From Paraburkholderia franconis (GTDB lineage: Bacteria > Pseudomonadota > Gammaproteobacteria > Burkholderiales > Burkholderiaceae), in contig NZ_WHNP01000014.1 in NCBI RefSeq assembly GCF_009362735.1, positions 124,300-188,299 on the forward strand: a stretch of 64,000 nt of DNA, in the 5' to 3' direction. Of this stretch, positions 25,013 to 33,527 are shown in pieces; position 1 is the first letter of the stretch; each line of letters opens with the position of its first letter. A program made the translations under genes and the position numbers. The notes beneath the pieces are model-generated. The model ran no database searches. It saw only the letters and a program-made list of their open reading frames with translations, and was not told the DNA's origin.

Positions 25013-26554
25013 TCAATAAGCGCCCGACTTCTTGAAGTCCTTGAGTGCGGCGTGCAGCGCGCCCTCGTCGTCCTTCGACAAGTCCTTGTTGTCTTCGATG
25101 CGCTTGACCAGGTCAGCATGCTTCGACTTCAGGAATTCGCGCAGGCCCTTTTCGAAAGGCAGCACTTGCGAAACTTCCAGATCGTCGAGGTAGCCGTTGT
25201 TCGCTGCGAACAGCGACACCGACAGTTCCCACACTTGCAGCGGCTGGTATTGCGGCTGCTTCAGCAGTTCCGTCACGCGGCGGCCACGCTCCAGCTGCTT
25301 GCGGGTTGCTTCGTCGAGGTCCGATGCGAACTGCGCGAACGCTGCCAGTTCACGGTACTGCGCGAGGTCAGTACGGATACCGCCCGACAGCTTCTTCACG
25401 ACCTTCGTCTGAGCCGCACCACCGACGCGCGACACCGACACGCCAGCGTTAATAGCCGGGCGGATACCTGCGTTGAAGAGGTCGGTTTCCAGGAAGATCT
25501 GGCCGTCCGTAATCGAGATCACGTTCGTCGGAACGAACGCCGTCACGTCGCCGGCTTGCGTTTCGATGACGGGCAGTGCCGTCAGCGAGCCGCTCTTGCC
25601 CTTCACTTCGCCGTTCGTGAACTTCTCGACGTACTCTTCCGAGACGCGAGCAGCACGTTCCAGCAGACGCGAGTGCAGATAGAACACATCGCCCGGGTAA
25701 GCTTCACGGCCCGGCGGGCGGCGCAGCAGCAGCGAGATCTGACGATATGCCCAAGCCTGCTTGGTCAAGTCGTCGTAGACGATCAGCGCGTCCTGGCCGC
25801 GGTCGCGGAAGTATTCGCCCATCGTGCAGCCGGCGTACGGCGCGAGATACTGCATCGCTGCCGATTCCGAAGCCGAAGCGGCGACGACGATCGTGTATTC
25901 CATCGCGCCCGTTTCTTCGAGCTTGCGAACCACGTTCATGATCGACGAAGCCTTCTGGCCGATCGCGACGTAGATACAGATCAGGTCCTTGCCCTTCTGG
26001 TTGATGATCGAGTCGACAGCGACAGCCGTCTTGCCGCACTGGCGGTCGCCAATGATCAGCTCACGCTGGCCACGGCCGATCGGCACCATCGAGTCGATCG
26101 ACTTCAGACCCGTTTGCACCGGCTGCGACACCGACTTACGCCAGATCACGCCCGGAGCAATCTTTTCGATTGCGTCGGTCATCTTCGCGTTGATCGGGCC
26201 CTTGCCGTCGATCGGGTTGCCCAGTGCGTCGACCACGCGGCCGATCAGTTCCGGACCCACCGGCACTTCGAGAATGCGGCCCGTCGTCTTGACGATGTCG
26301 CCTTCCGAGATGTGTTCGTATTCACCCAGAATCACCGCGCCGACCGAGTCGCGCTCGAGGTTCAGCGCGAGACCGAACGTGTTGCCCGGGAATTCGAGCA
26401 TTTCGCCCTGCATCACTTCCGACAGGCCGTGGATACGCACGATACCGTCGGTCACGGAGATCACGGTGCCCTGGTTGCGAACGTCTGCGCTCGCTTCAAG
26501 GCCCTGGATCCGGCTCTTGATCAGCTCGCTGATCTCAGAGGGATTGAGTTGCAT
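25013..26554 (-). CDS. atpA: ATP synthase F1 alpha subunit
   Basis: A 513-residue alpha subunit with a non-catalytic nucleotide site. Walker A is GDRQCGKT at 169-176, and the family signature PAINAGVSVSRVGGAAQ lies near residue 365. The ATG at 26554 (MQLNPSEISELIK) follows CAGGAGCGAATA and matches homologues; an upstream in-frame start would add 15 residues without support. It lies 58 bp after atpH. Confidence 0.98.
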   Translation of the reverse strand: MQLNPSEISELIKSRIQGLEASADVRNQGTVISVTDGIVRIHGLSEVMQGEMLEFPGNTFGLALNLERDSVGAVILGEYEHISEGDIVKTTGRILEVPVGPELIGRVVDALGNPIDGKGPINAKMTDAIEKIAPGVIWRKSVSQPVQTGLKSIDSMVPIGRGQRELIIGDRQCGKTAVAVDSIINQKGKDLICIYVAIGQKASSIMNVVRKLEETGAMEYTIVVAASASESAAMQYLAPYAGCTMGEYFRDRGQDALIVYDDLTKQAWAYRQISLLLRRPPGREAYPGDVFYLHSRLLERAARVSEEYVEKFTNGEVKGKSGSLTALPVIETQAGDVTAFVPTNVISITDGQIFLETDLFNAGIRPAINAGVSVSRVGGAAQTKVVKKLSGGIRTDLAQYRELAAFAQFASDLDEATRKQLERGRRVTELLKQPQYQPLQVWELSVSLFAANNGYLDDLEVSQVLPFEKGLREFLKSKHADLVKRIEDNKDLSKDDEGALHAALKDFKKSGAY

Positions 26555-26612
26555 TATTCGCTCCTGATAGTCAATTCTGTTGCGTGCCAGCCGCCACAAC
26601 CACTCGAGGGCT

Positions 26613-27152
26613 TCAGGCGGTCAGAGCCGTCTGCATGCTGGCGAGCCGCGCGCGGACCGAGGTATCGAGCACTTCGTCGCCGACCGTCACGCGAACGCCG
26701 CCGATCAGCGACGGGTCCACTTGAACCGTCGGCTTCAGCTTGCGTTTGAATTTGCGTTCGAGGCTCGCGACGACGTCGTCCAGCTGCGCACCTTCAAGGG
26801 GGAATGCGCTGACGATCAGCACATCGGCCGCACCTTCGCGGGCGTTCTTCAACTCTTCGAACTGCGTGGCGATTTCCGGCAAGAGCGGCAGACGATGATT
26901 GTCGACCAGCATCTGGACCAGATTCTTCGCCTGCGCATTGTCCTTGAGCGGCGATTTCAGCGCGGCGAGCAGCAGGTCGCTGATCTGCGCACGGCTGACT
27001 TTCGGGCTCGAGGCAATCGACAGCACTTCGGGCAGACGCGCAACCTGTGCCAGCTCCTGCACGAGCGTGGACCAGGCGGCGATGTCACCAGCTTCGGCCA
27101 CGCCAAACAGCGCTTCTGCGTACGGACGGGCGATGGTTGCAAGTTCGGCCAT
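26613..27152 (-). CDS. atpH: ATP synthase delta subunit
   Basis: A 179-residue delta subunit that clamps the top of F1 to the peripheral stalk. It starts MAELATIARPYAEALFGVA, the classic OSCP/delta N-terminus, and shows the C-terminal signature PSLIGGVRVTVGDEVLDTSV. Only two bases separate it from the atpF stop, implying translational coupling. Confidence 0.97.
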   Translation of the reverse strand: MAELATIARPYAEALFGVAEAGDIAAWSTLVQELAQVARLPEVLSIASSPKVSRAQISDLLLAALKSPLKDNAQAKNLVQMLVDNHRLPLLPEIATQFEELKNAREGAADVLIVSAFPLEGAQLDDVVASLERKFKRKLKPTVQVDPSLIGGVRVTVGDEVLDTSVRARLASMQTALTA

Positions 27153-27154
27153 GA

Positions 27155-27625
27155 TCAGAGCTCGGCTTTGAGTTGATTCAGCAGGTCGGCGTGAGCCGCC
27201 TGGTTGACTTCGCGCTTCAGGATCTGCTCGGCACCCTTCACGGCGAGCGCGGCGACTTCACCACGCAGCGCTTCACGCGCCTTCACGACCTGCTGTTCGG
27301 CGTCGGCTTTCGCCTGAGCGATGATGCGCGCCGCTTCAGCTTGCGCCTGTGCCTTGATTTCGTCGGCGACCGCGACTGCACGCTTTTCGGCGTCAGCGAT
27401 ACGTTGCTGGCCGTCATTGCGTGCCTGAGCGAGTTCCTGGTCGACGCGCTTGTGCGCGGCTTCGAGTTCCAACTTGCCCTTTTCAGCGGCCGACAGACCA
27501 TCGGCGATCTTCTTCGAGCGCTCGTCGAGGGCGTTGATCAGCGGCGGCCACACGAACTTCATCGTGAACCACGCGAGGATCAGGAACACGACCATTTGCG
27601 CAAACAGGGTTGCGTTGAGATTCAC
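27155..27625 (-). CDS. atpF: ATP synthase F0 b subunit
   Basis: A 156-residue b subunit of the peripheral stalk. One N-terminal membrane helix (residues 5-25, ATLFAQMVVFLILAWFTMKF) is followed by a long, highly charged helix predicted as a coiled-coil dimer. The length matches E. coli b. It lies 137 bp after atpE, a longer gap than elsewhere in the operon. Confidence 0.97.
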   Translation of the reverse strand: MNLNATLFAQMVVFLILAWFTMKFVWPPLINALDERSKKIADGLSAAEKGKLELEAAHKRVDQELAQARNDGQQRIADAEKRAVAVADEIKAQAQAEAARIIAQAKADAEQQVVKAREALRGEVAALAVKGAEQILKREVNQAAHADLLNQLKAEL

Positions 27626-27762
27626 GGTGTTTCCTTAAACGTTGCTTGATCGGAGGGGGAAACGGCAAGGCGCTCATCGATTCAGTGCTCGATCAGCGCC
27701 TTAGTGCCCGTTCCGCTTTGCGCCTTATCAGTTATAGGTCAGGCGCACACTTCCGAGGAACC

Positions 27763-28032
27763 TCAGCCTGCCAGCTTCGACAGCAGCGGGTTCGCGAACG
27801 CAAACAGCATTGCCACACCAACGCCAATCAGGAACGCCGCGTCGATCAGACCAGCAAGCAGGAACATCTTGGTTTGCAGCGGGTTCATCAGTTCCGGCTG
27901 GCGAGCGCATGCCTCGATGTACTTGCCGCCCATCAGGCCGATACCGATACAGGCGCCGATTGCACCCAGGCCGATGATGATGCCGATACCGATGGCGGTC
28001 AGACCCTGGATGTTGGCGATGAAAGCTTGCAT
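27763..28032 (-). CDS. atpE: ATP synthase F0 c subunit
   Basis: An 89-residue proteolipid that forms the proton-driven ring. Two membrane helices flank the polar loop ARQPE; the proton-carrying acid is Asp64 in AGLIDAAFLIG. The ATG at 28032 follows AAGGAGTGATC with ideal spacing; a GTG two codons earlier overlaps the ribosome site and is unlikely. An acidic residue of aspartate type and the glycine-rich first helix (GIGIIIGLGAIGACIG) indicate a proton ring. Confidence 0.97.
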   Translation of the reverse strand: MQAFIANIQGLTAIGIGIIIGLGAIGACIGIGLMGGKYIEACARQPELMNPLQTKMFLLAGLIDAAFLIGVGVAMLFAFANPLLSKLAG

Positions 28033-28117
28033 GATCACTCCTTGTGAAAAGTCTTTTTGGAACTGGGATTTAAAAAACTACGATTCTTAAAGCTAGATTC
28101 TTTCTTGACGCGCCGGG

Positions 28118-28969
28118 TTAGTGAGCGTCGTGTGCCTGGCCGATATACACCAGCGTCAGCATCATGAAAATGAACGCCTGCAGCAGAACGATCAGGATGT
28201 GGAAGATCGCCCACACGCTGCCCGCGATCACGTGGCCGATGAAGCCAAGCACCGTCGTGTCCGCACCGAAGTTCCAGATGCTGCCCAGCAGGGCAATCAG
28301 CAGGAACAGCAGCTCGCCCGCGTACATGTTGCCGAACAGCCGCATGCCGAGGGAAACCGTCTTCGCGACGAACTCGATGATGTTCAGTGCAAGGTTCGGG
28401 ATCCACAGCAGCGGATGCGCGCCGAACGGAGCGGACAGCAGCTCGTGCACGAAGCCGCCGGCGCCTTTGATCTTGAAGTTGTAGTAAATCATCAGCACGA
28501 ACACGCCCAGTGCGATGCCGATCGTGCCATTCAGGTCGGCCGTCGGAACGATGCGGTGGTGCGAGATGACACCCGACAGACCGAGCAGGTCGATCACGCG
28601 GCCCGGCAAGTCGACGGGAAGAAAGTCGAGGGAGTTCATCAGCGCGACCCAGACGAACACGGTCAGCGCGAGCGGCGCGATGAAAGCGCGGTTGCCGTGG
28701 ATCATCGACTTCGATTGATCCTCGACCATTTCAACCAGCATTTCGACTGCGCACTGGAAGCGGCCCGGAACGCCGGACGTCGCCTTACGCGCGGCAAGAC
28801 GCAGGACCAGGACTGTAATGAGACCGCATACGATCGACCAGAAGAGCGTATCGAGATTCCAGACGTGGATGTCGAAGATCGACGTCTGATGAGCGGTGGA
28901 AAAATTCTGCAAGTGGTGCGCAATGTACTCGGACGGATCCAGAGCGCGCGTTCCTTCGCTAGCTGCCAT
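28118..28969 (-). CDS. atpB: ATP synthase F0 a subunit
   Basis: A 283-residue a subunit forming the proton half-channels. The essential arginine lies in VSLGMRLFGNMYAGEL. It has about five to six membrane helices and an N-terminal extracytoplasmic segment. The ATG at 28969 (MAASEGTRALDPSEYIAHH) matches homologues; the upstream in-frame start would add 18 basic residues. It lies 85 bp before atpE. Confidence 0.97.
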   Translation of the reverse strand: MAASEGTRALDPSEYIAHHLQNFSTAHQTSIFDIHVWNLDTLFWSIVCGLITVLVLRLAARKATSGVPGRFQCAVEMLVEMVEDQSKSMIHGNRAFIAPLALTVFVWVALMNSLDFLPVDLPGRVIDLLGLSGVISHHRIVPTADLNGTIGIALGVFVLMIYYNFKIKGAGGFVHELLSAPFGAHPLLWIPNLALNIIEFVAKTVSLGMRLFGNMYAGELLFLLIALLGSIWNFGADTTVLGFIGHVIAGSVWAIFHILIVLLQAFIFMMLTLVYIGQAHDAH

Positions 28970-29114
28970 ATCGTTAATGCCACCCAAATTGTCGAAAATC
29001 TTTCCGGGCCGCTCCCGCCGCAATTCTGTCTTGCGGGAACACGCCAGCGCGGGCCTTTGTCGAACCCGCGCGCCTCGTTGCTGACGCAGTGCGTCAGCCA
29101 GTGTCTCGCTTGCT

Positions 29115-29660
29115 TCAGCGCCAGGCGAGCGCGATCCAGTACGTCTTGAGAGCGATGAGGTAAGTCACGAGCAGCGGAATCCACCGTACATCGTGATACC
29201 AGAATGCGATGGCAATAAACATCGCAATCGTTGTCCCCATCTTGAGTGCTTCACCGATCATCCAGCTCATCACCGTTTCGGCGCCACTCAACTTCTTAAG
29301 ACGTGCCGCGAACAATGCGCTCGGCACCCAGCAAATCGCTCCTCCCAGGAAGGCTGACAGCGCAGCATCGCCCGGCGGCTTGTAGAACAGCCACCACAAC
29401 AGCGTCGCACCCAGGGACAAAACCATTTGCGCAATCACGACCTTGAACGGTGTAACGCGCGATGGACGACTCACGTTCGGACCGAACAGTTTTTCGGCCT
29501 CGGCCCGTGTGAGCGGAACGATATTGTTATCTTGCTGCTCGGCATCCCACGCGTCGTCACGCGTTGCGCTCTGACCGCCGGACGTTTGCGAACCGGTGCG
29601 ATCTTCGCGGTGTTCGTCGTGCCGTTGTTGCGGCGTTTGGTTCGACGCTTTGACCGCCAT
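29115..29660 (-). CDS. atpI: ATP synthase subunit I (assembly factor)
   Basis: A 181-residue AtpI-like membrane protein, thought to help c-ring assembly or Mg uptake. Four hydrophobic segments occupy the C-terminal 115 residues. The N-terminal 60 residues are hydrophilic, rich in Gln, Asp, Arg and His (QRHDEHREDRTGSQ), longer than in enteric AtpI. The start at 29660 (MAVKASNQTPQQ) is chosen because an in-frame ATG 50 codons upstream falls before the operon promoter. First gene of the operon; promoter at 29740-29768. Confidence 0.9.
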   Translation of the reverse strand: MAVKASNQTPQQRHDEHREDRTGSQTSGGQSATRDDAWDAEQQDNNIVPLTRAEAEKLFGPNVSRPSRVTPFKVVIAQMVLSLGATLLWWLFYKPPGDAALSAFLGGAICWVPSALFAARLKKLSGAETVMSWMIGEALKMGTTIAMFIAIAFWYHDVRWIPLLVTYLIALKTYWIALAWR

Positions 29661-29739
29661 CGCAGTGTTCCGCAAAGTCCTGTTCAGCCCGCGAGCTTTC
29701 GCACCGCTTACGGGGTTGCCTAGCAAATAAATCCGGGCG

Positions 29740-29768
29740 ATTGTAAGCGATAGTTGCAGGCAATTCAA
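29740..29768 (-). promoter_or_regulatory. Sigma70 promoter of the atp operon
   Basis: On the - strand TTGAAT (29763-29768) and TACAAT (29740-29745) are separated by exactly 17 bp. Transcription would start near 29733, leaving a leader of about 73 bases before atpI. Confidence 0.72.
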
Positions 29769-29940
29769 GACTTTAGCCCAACCAATAACCGGCATGAAAT
29801 GGCGCTTCATGATGCGGGAAAACGCCCCTTTTCATGCGGTGGGACTGCAAATGTAAGGCGGTCGCGACAGACCGGGAAATGACGCTGGAATTGTGTACGA
29901 GCACAAGGTTGCGAGCGCATTTTCGTCGCTCGCACAAGTG

Positions 29941-31089
29941 TCAAAAATGCAACAGAAGCCACCCGCCGACGACCCCGCTCACGACCCAGAACGGAACCGA
30001 AAACAGGTGGAATTGCAGCCACATTCCGCGCTGTCCTGAAAGCCTCATTGCAATCAGATTCGCCAGCGAACCGATCGCAAATCCGAATCCACCGACACTG
30101 ACTCCGAACGCCAATGCGCGCCAGTCTTTTGAGAACTCGGCCAACATGATCGCTGCTGGGACATTGCTGATGAACTGCGACAGTACCGCACTCGCGGTAT
30201 AGGCTCGCAGCGGTGTCGTGAGATGCATTTGTCCGACGGCTTCGTGTACCCAAGGCAATGCTGCGACGCTTCTTAAGACAATGAACATGAACACGAAAAT
30301 CAGCAGCAGAAGCCAGTCGATCTTCATGACGATTCGAGGCCGCCAGAAGATAAATCCGACGCCCACGCCGATCAGTCCGATACCTGGGCGATGCGCATCC
30401 GCGAGTAGGACAAACGCGGCGAACAGAAGCACGGCGACGCCAAGCAGCGAACGGTCGACGGGATGGGGCTCCGTGTCTTTCGACAAATCCAGGTCGACGC
30501 GCTTGAACGCGACTGCCGTCAGCACATACAGCATTGCCATCAGCGCGACACACAACGGCGCCAATACCAGCACGAATCCGGCGAACGAAACGCCGGTCGT
30601 CTGCCAAAGGAACAGATTCTGCGGATTGCCCAGCGGCGTGAGAACCGAACCGGCGTTCACCGCAATCGCAATGAAGATCACGAGCCGCTTCAACGGCAAC
30701 GGCGTCAACTCGTTCAGCGACAACGCGAGCGGCACGACGACGAACAATGCGACGTCGTTCGTGAGCAACGTCGACAGTGCAGCCGCGAGCGCGATCAGCA
30801 GATAGGCCAGCCCTCGCTGCGAACGGATTCGATGAACAACGCGATGCGCGAGCCACATCAGGAATCCTGAATATTCGACGGCCTTCGTCAAAATCAGAAG
30901 CCCCGCGAGCGTCATCACCGTTTGCCAGTCGACCAGCGCAGGGAATGACGCCAACGAAAGCGGATGGAATATCTGCAGCGCGATCAATGCCACGACGAGC
31001 ACGGTCAACACCGGCTCTTTCGCCGCATAGCGAATGACCGCGCGCAACAAATTTTGACGAGGCTTTAGCGCTCGTTCGGCAGCAGGCAT
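29941..31089 (-). CDS. SLC13/ArsB-superfamily anion permease
   Basis: A 382-residue, roughly 10-12-helix inner-membrane protein of the ion transporter superfamily that includes SLC13, CitMHS and ArsB. The duplicated hairpin motifs are visible as LLTNDVALFVVVPLALS and, in the second half, AVLSQFISNVPAAIMLAEFS; GSVLTPLGNPQNLFLW lies between. The substrate could be a di- or tricarboxylate or an oxyanion. It begins 11 bp after parB on the same strand, so it is probably the last gene of the mnmG-rsmG-parA-parB unit, a functionally odd partner. A GCGAGCG/CGCTCGC stem (29911-29933) lies just past its stop. Confidence 0.85.
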   Translation of the reverse strand: MPAAERALKPRQNLLRAVIRYAAKEPVLTVLVVALIALQIFHPLSLASFPALVDWQTVMTLAGLLILTKAVEYSGFLMWLAHRVVHRIRSQRGLAYLLIALAAALSTLLTNDVALFVVVPLALSLNELTPLPLKRLVIFIAIAVNAGSVLTPLGNPQNLFLWQTTGVSFAGFVLVLAPLCVALMAMLYVLTAVAFKRVDLDLSKDTEPHPVDRSLLGVAVLLFAAFVLLADAHRPGIGLIGVGVGFIFWRPRIVMKIDWLLLLIFVFMFIVLRSVAALPWVHEAVGQMHLTTPLRAYTASAVLSQFISNVPAAIMLAEFSKDWRALAFGVSVGGFGFAIGSLANLIAMRLSGQRGMWLQFHLFSVPFWVVSGVVGGWLLLHF

Positions 31090-31100
31090 CGGATGAATCT

Positions 31101-31991
31101 TTATGCAGCCGCTGCGCTGCCCCTCAAGCGGGCAAGAATGCCTTCGAGTGCGTCGAGATCGCCAAAGTCGACCAGCACCTGCCCTCGTCCGCGCCGTCCG
31201 AGCTTGATCTTCACCGTCGCGGCGAGCAGATCCGACAACTCCTCTTCGAGCCGACGCGTATCGCGGCCGCCGTCGTTATTCACCTTGGCCTTGACTGCGG
31301 GCGCGGCCTTCGTCGTCGTCGTGACCAGTTTTTCGGTTTCGCGCACCGACATCCGCTTGTTGATCACCTGATTCGCGAGCGTGATCTGCGTGGCGGCGTC
31401 GACGGCAAGCAATGCGCGCGCGTGACCCATGTCGAGGTCGCCGGCAAGCAGCATCGTCTGAACGGGCGACGCGAGATTCAGCAGGCGCAACAGATTCGAC
31501 ACTGCGCTACGCGAACGCCCCACCGACTCGGCCGCCTGTTCATGCGTGAAGTCGAATTCGTCGAGCAGACGCTGAATGCCCTGTGCCTCTTCCAGCGGAT
31601 TCAGGTCTTCGCGCTGAATGTTCTCGATGAGCGCCATCGCGGCCGCAGCCTGATCGGGCACATCGCGGACCAGCACAGGCACCTCGTCCAGCCCGGCCAG
31701 GCGCGCGGCGCGAAAGCGTCGCTCGCCCGCGATGATTTCGAATTTTTCCGGCGAGATCGGACGTACCAGAATCGGCTGCATCAAACCCTGCGCACGAATG
31801 CTGGCTGCCAGCTCCTGCAATGCGCCCTCGTCCATTCGTGTCCGCGGCTGGTACTTGCCGGCCTGCATCTTGTCGAGCGGCAGCGTGTGCGGCGCACCGT
31901 TGATCTTGACGGCTTCCGTGAAGTCCGCGCTGCCGCCGAGCAACGCCTCCAGCCCTCTGCCCAAACCTTTCTTCCGTGCTACTGCGTTCAT
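31101..31991 (-). CDS. parB: Chromosome partitioning protein ParB
   Basis: A 296-residue ParB CTPase that loads at parS and spreads to organise the origin region. It has an N-terminal ParA-activating stretch (KKGLGRGLEALL), a ParB/Srx nucleotide-binding domain with GERRFRAARLAG and ENIQREDLNPLEEA, a helix-turn-helix (THEQAAESVGRSRSAVSNLL), and a C-terminal dimer domain. The ATG at 31991 follows GAGGAACC. Two perfect parS sites lie 2-3.6 kb away at 34049 and 35599. Confidence 0.97.
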   Translation of the reverse strand: MNAVARKKGLGRGLEALLGGSADFTEAVKINGAPHTLPLDKMQAGKYQPRTRMDEGALQELAASIRAQGLMQPILVRPISPEKFEIIAGERRFRAARLAGLDEVPVLVRDVPDQAAAAMALIENIQREDLNPLEEAQGIQRLLDEFDFTHEQAAESVGRSRSAVSNLLRLLNLASPVQTMLLAGDLDMGHARALLAVDAATQITLANQVINKRMSVRETEKLVTTTTKAAPAVKAKVNNDGGRDTRRLEEELSDLLAATVKIKLGRRGRGQVLVDFGDLDALEGILARLRGSAAAA

Positions 31992-32029
31992 CGTGGTTCC
32001 TCGATCCGCTTTGGATGGATGGCGCTGCG

Positions 32030-32800
32030 TCATAGCGCACGCACCCGTTCGATCATTTCCGCGCCGAACTGCACATAAGCCTGCGCGCCGCGCGACGCAC
32101 GGTCGAACACGACGCCCGGCAAGCCGTAACTCGGCGCCTCGGCAAGTCGTACGTTCCGCGGAATGACGGCGTCGAACACCTTGTCGCCAAAGTGCTCCTT
32201 CAGTTGTTCCGATACCTGCTGCTGCAGCGTGATACGCGGATCGAACATCACGCGCAACAAGCCGATCACCTTCAGGTCACGGTTCAGGTTCGCGTGAACC
32301 TGCTTGATGGTATTGACGAGATCCGACAGGCCTTCGAGCGCGAAGTATTCGCATTGCATCGGAATCACGACGCCGTGCGCGGCGCACAGGCCGTTCAGCG
32401 TCAACAGCGAAAGCGCGGGAGGGCAATCGATCAGAACGAAGTCGTATTCCGCCACCACGTGCGCCAGCGCCTCTCTGAGCTGGTGCTCGCGATTCTCCAT
32501 GCTGACGAGCTCGACTTCTGCACCCGCCAGTTCGCGATTGGCAGGCACTACGTCATACGAAACGGCTTCCGACTTCACGCGCGCATCGGCGACCGACACG
32601 CCGTCGACCAGCACTTCGTAAACCGTGTTCTCGCAAGCGGCCTTGTCGATGCCGCTACCCATGGTGGCGTTGCCTTGCGGATCGAGATCGATGAGCAGGA
32701 CCCGCTGTCCCTGCGATGCGAGGCTCGCGGCGAGATTGACCGCGGTCGTTGTTTTGCCGACTCCACCCTTCTGGTTCGCAACGCAGAAGATTTTTGCCAT
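32030..32800 (-). CDS. parA: Chromosome partitioning ATPase ParA (Soj)
   Basis: A 256-residue ParA-type ATPase that moves ParB-parS complexes. The deviant Walker A KGGVGKT lies at 11-17, with LLIDLDPQGNAT and VLIDCPPALSLL following. It lacks an N-terminal DNA-binding extension, as in chromosomal Soj/ParA. It lies 38 bp before parB and 49 bp after rsmG on the same strand. Confidence 0.97.
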   Translation of the reverse strand: MAKIFCVANQKGGVGKTTTAVNLAASLASQGQRVLLIDLDPQGNATMGSGIDKAACENTVYEVLVDGVSVADARVKSEAVSYDVVPANRELAGAEVELVSMENREHQLREALAHVVAEYDFVLIDCPPALSLLTLNGLCAAHGVVIPMQCEYFALEGLSDLVNTIKQVHANLNRDLKVIGLLRVMFDPRITLQQQVSEQLKEHFGDKVFDAVIPRNVRLAEAPSYGLPGVVFDRASRGAQAYVQFGAEMIERVRAL

Positions 32801-32849
32801 CTTTTTAGTGTCCCTTTGCAGCCGGTTTAGTGAGATTTCGATTTGATCA

Positions 32850-33527
32850 TCAGCCTACGGCGACTTCGACCAGATGCCGTTCGGCATCCAGCGATGGCAC
32901 TTTGAGACGAATCACCTGCTTGACATGCGCGCCCTCAGGCAAACCCTTGATTTCTCCGTCGGGTCGCACGCCCTTCATCGCCCAGATGGCTCCGTTATCC
33001 GCGACGAGGTGACGGGCCAGTGTAACGAAATCCGCGAGTTCTGCGAATGCGCGCGAGACGATCACATCAAATTTTCCCGGGACTTCGACGCCCGGTCTCA
33101 GGCTTTCGACCCGCCCCGTGACGACCGACAGGTTTGCGAGGCCCAACTCGGCCTTTGCTTGCGACTGGAAGGCCGACTTCTTCTGGACGATATCGTTGAC
33201 GGTGACCGACCAACCGGGAAAGACGATAGCCAGCACGATGCCGGGCAAGCCGCCACCCGAACCGACATCCAGTATCGACGACGGCCCGAGGCTGGTGAGA
33301 TGCGGAACGATAGAGAGCGAATCCAGGATGTGCTGAATCAGCATTTGCCGCGGATCGCGGATTGCCGTCAGGTTGTAGACGGTGTTCCACTTTCCCAGGA
33401 GCGTGACGTAATCGAGCAGTTTGCTCTGCTGCTCGGCGCTCAGGTCGATGCCCAGTTCACGCGTGCCTTTTTCCAGGAGGCCGGCGAGCGCGTCGCGGCC
33501 AGCCATCGTATTGAAACGCGCCGTCAT
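32850..33527 (-). CDS. rsmG: 16S rRNA (guanine-527-N7)-methyltransferase
   Basis: A 225-residue S-adenosylmethionine-dependent methyltransferase modifying G527 of 16S rRNA; loss causes low-level streptomycin resistance in other bacteria. The N-terminal signature KWNTVYNLTAIRDP and the SAM motif ILDVGSGGGLPGIVLA are clear. The ATG at 33527 overlaps the mnmG stop (ATGA), so translation is probably coupled. Confidence 0.96.
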   Translation of the reverse strand: MTARFNTMAGRDALAGLLEKGTRELGIDLSAEQQSKLLDYVTLLGKWNTVYNLTAIRDPRQMLIQHILDSLSIVPHLTSLGPSSILDVGSGGGLPGIVLAIVFPGWSVTVNDIVQKKSAFQSQAKAELGLANLSVVTGRVESLRPGVEVPGKFDVIVSRAFAELADFVTLARHLVADNGAIWAMKGVRPDGEIKGLPEGAHVKQVIRLKVPSLDAERHLVEVAVG

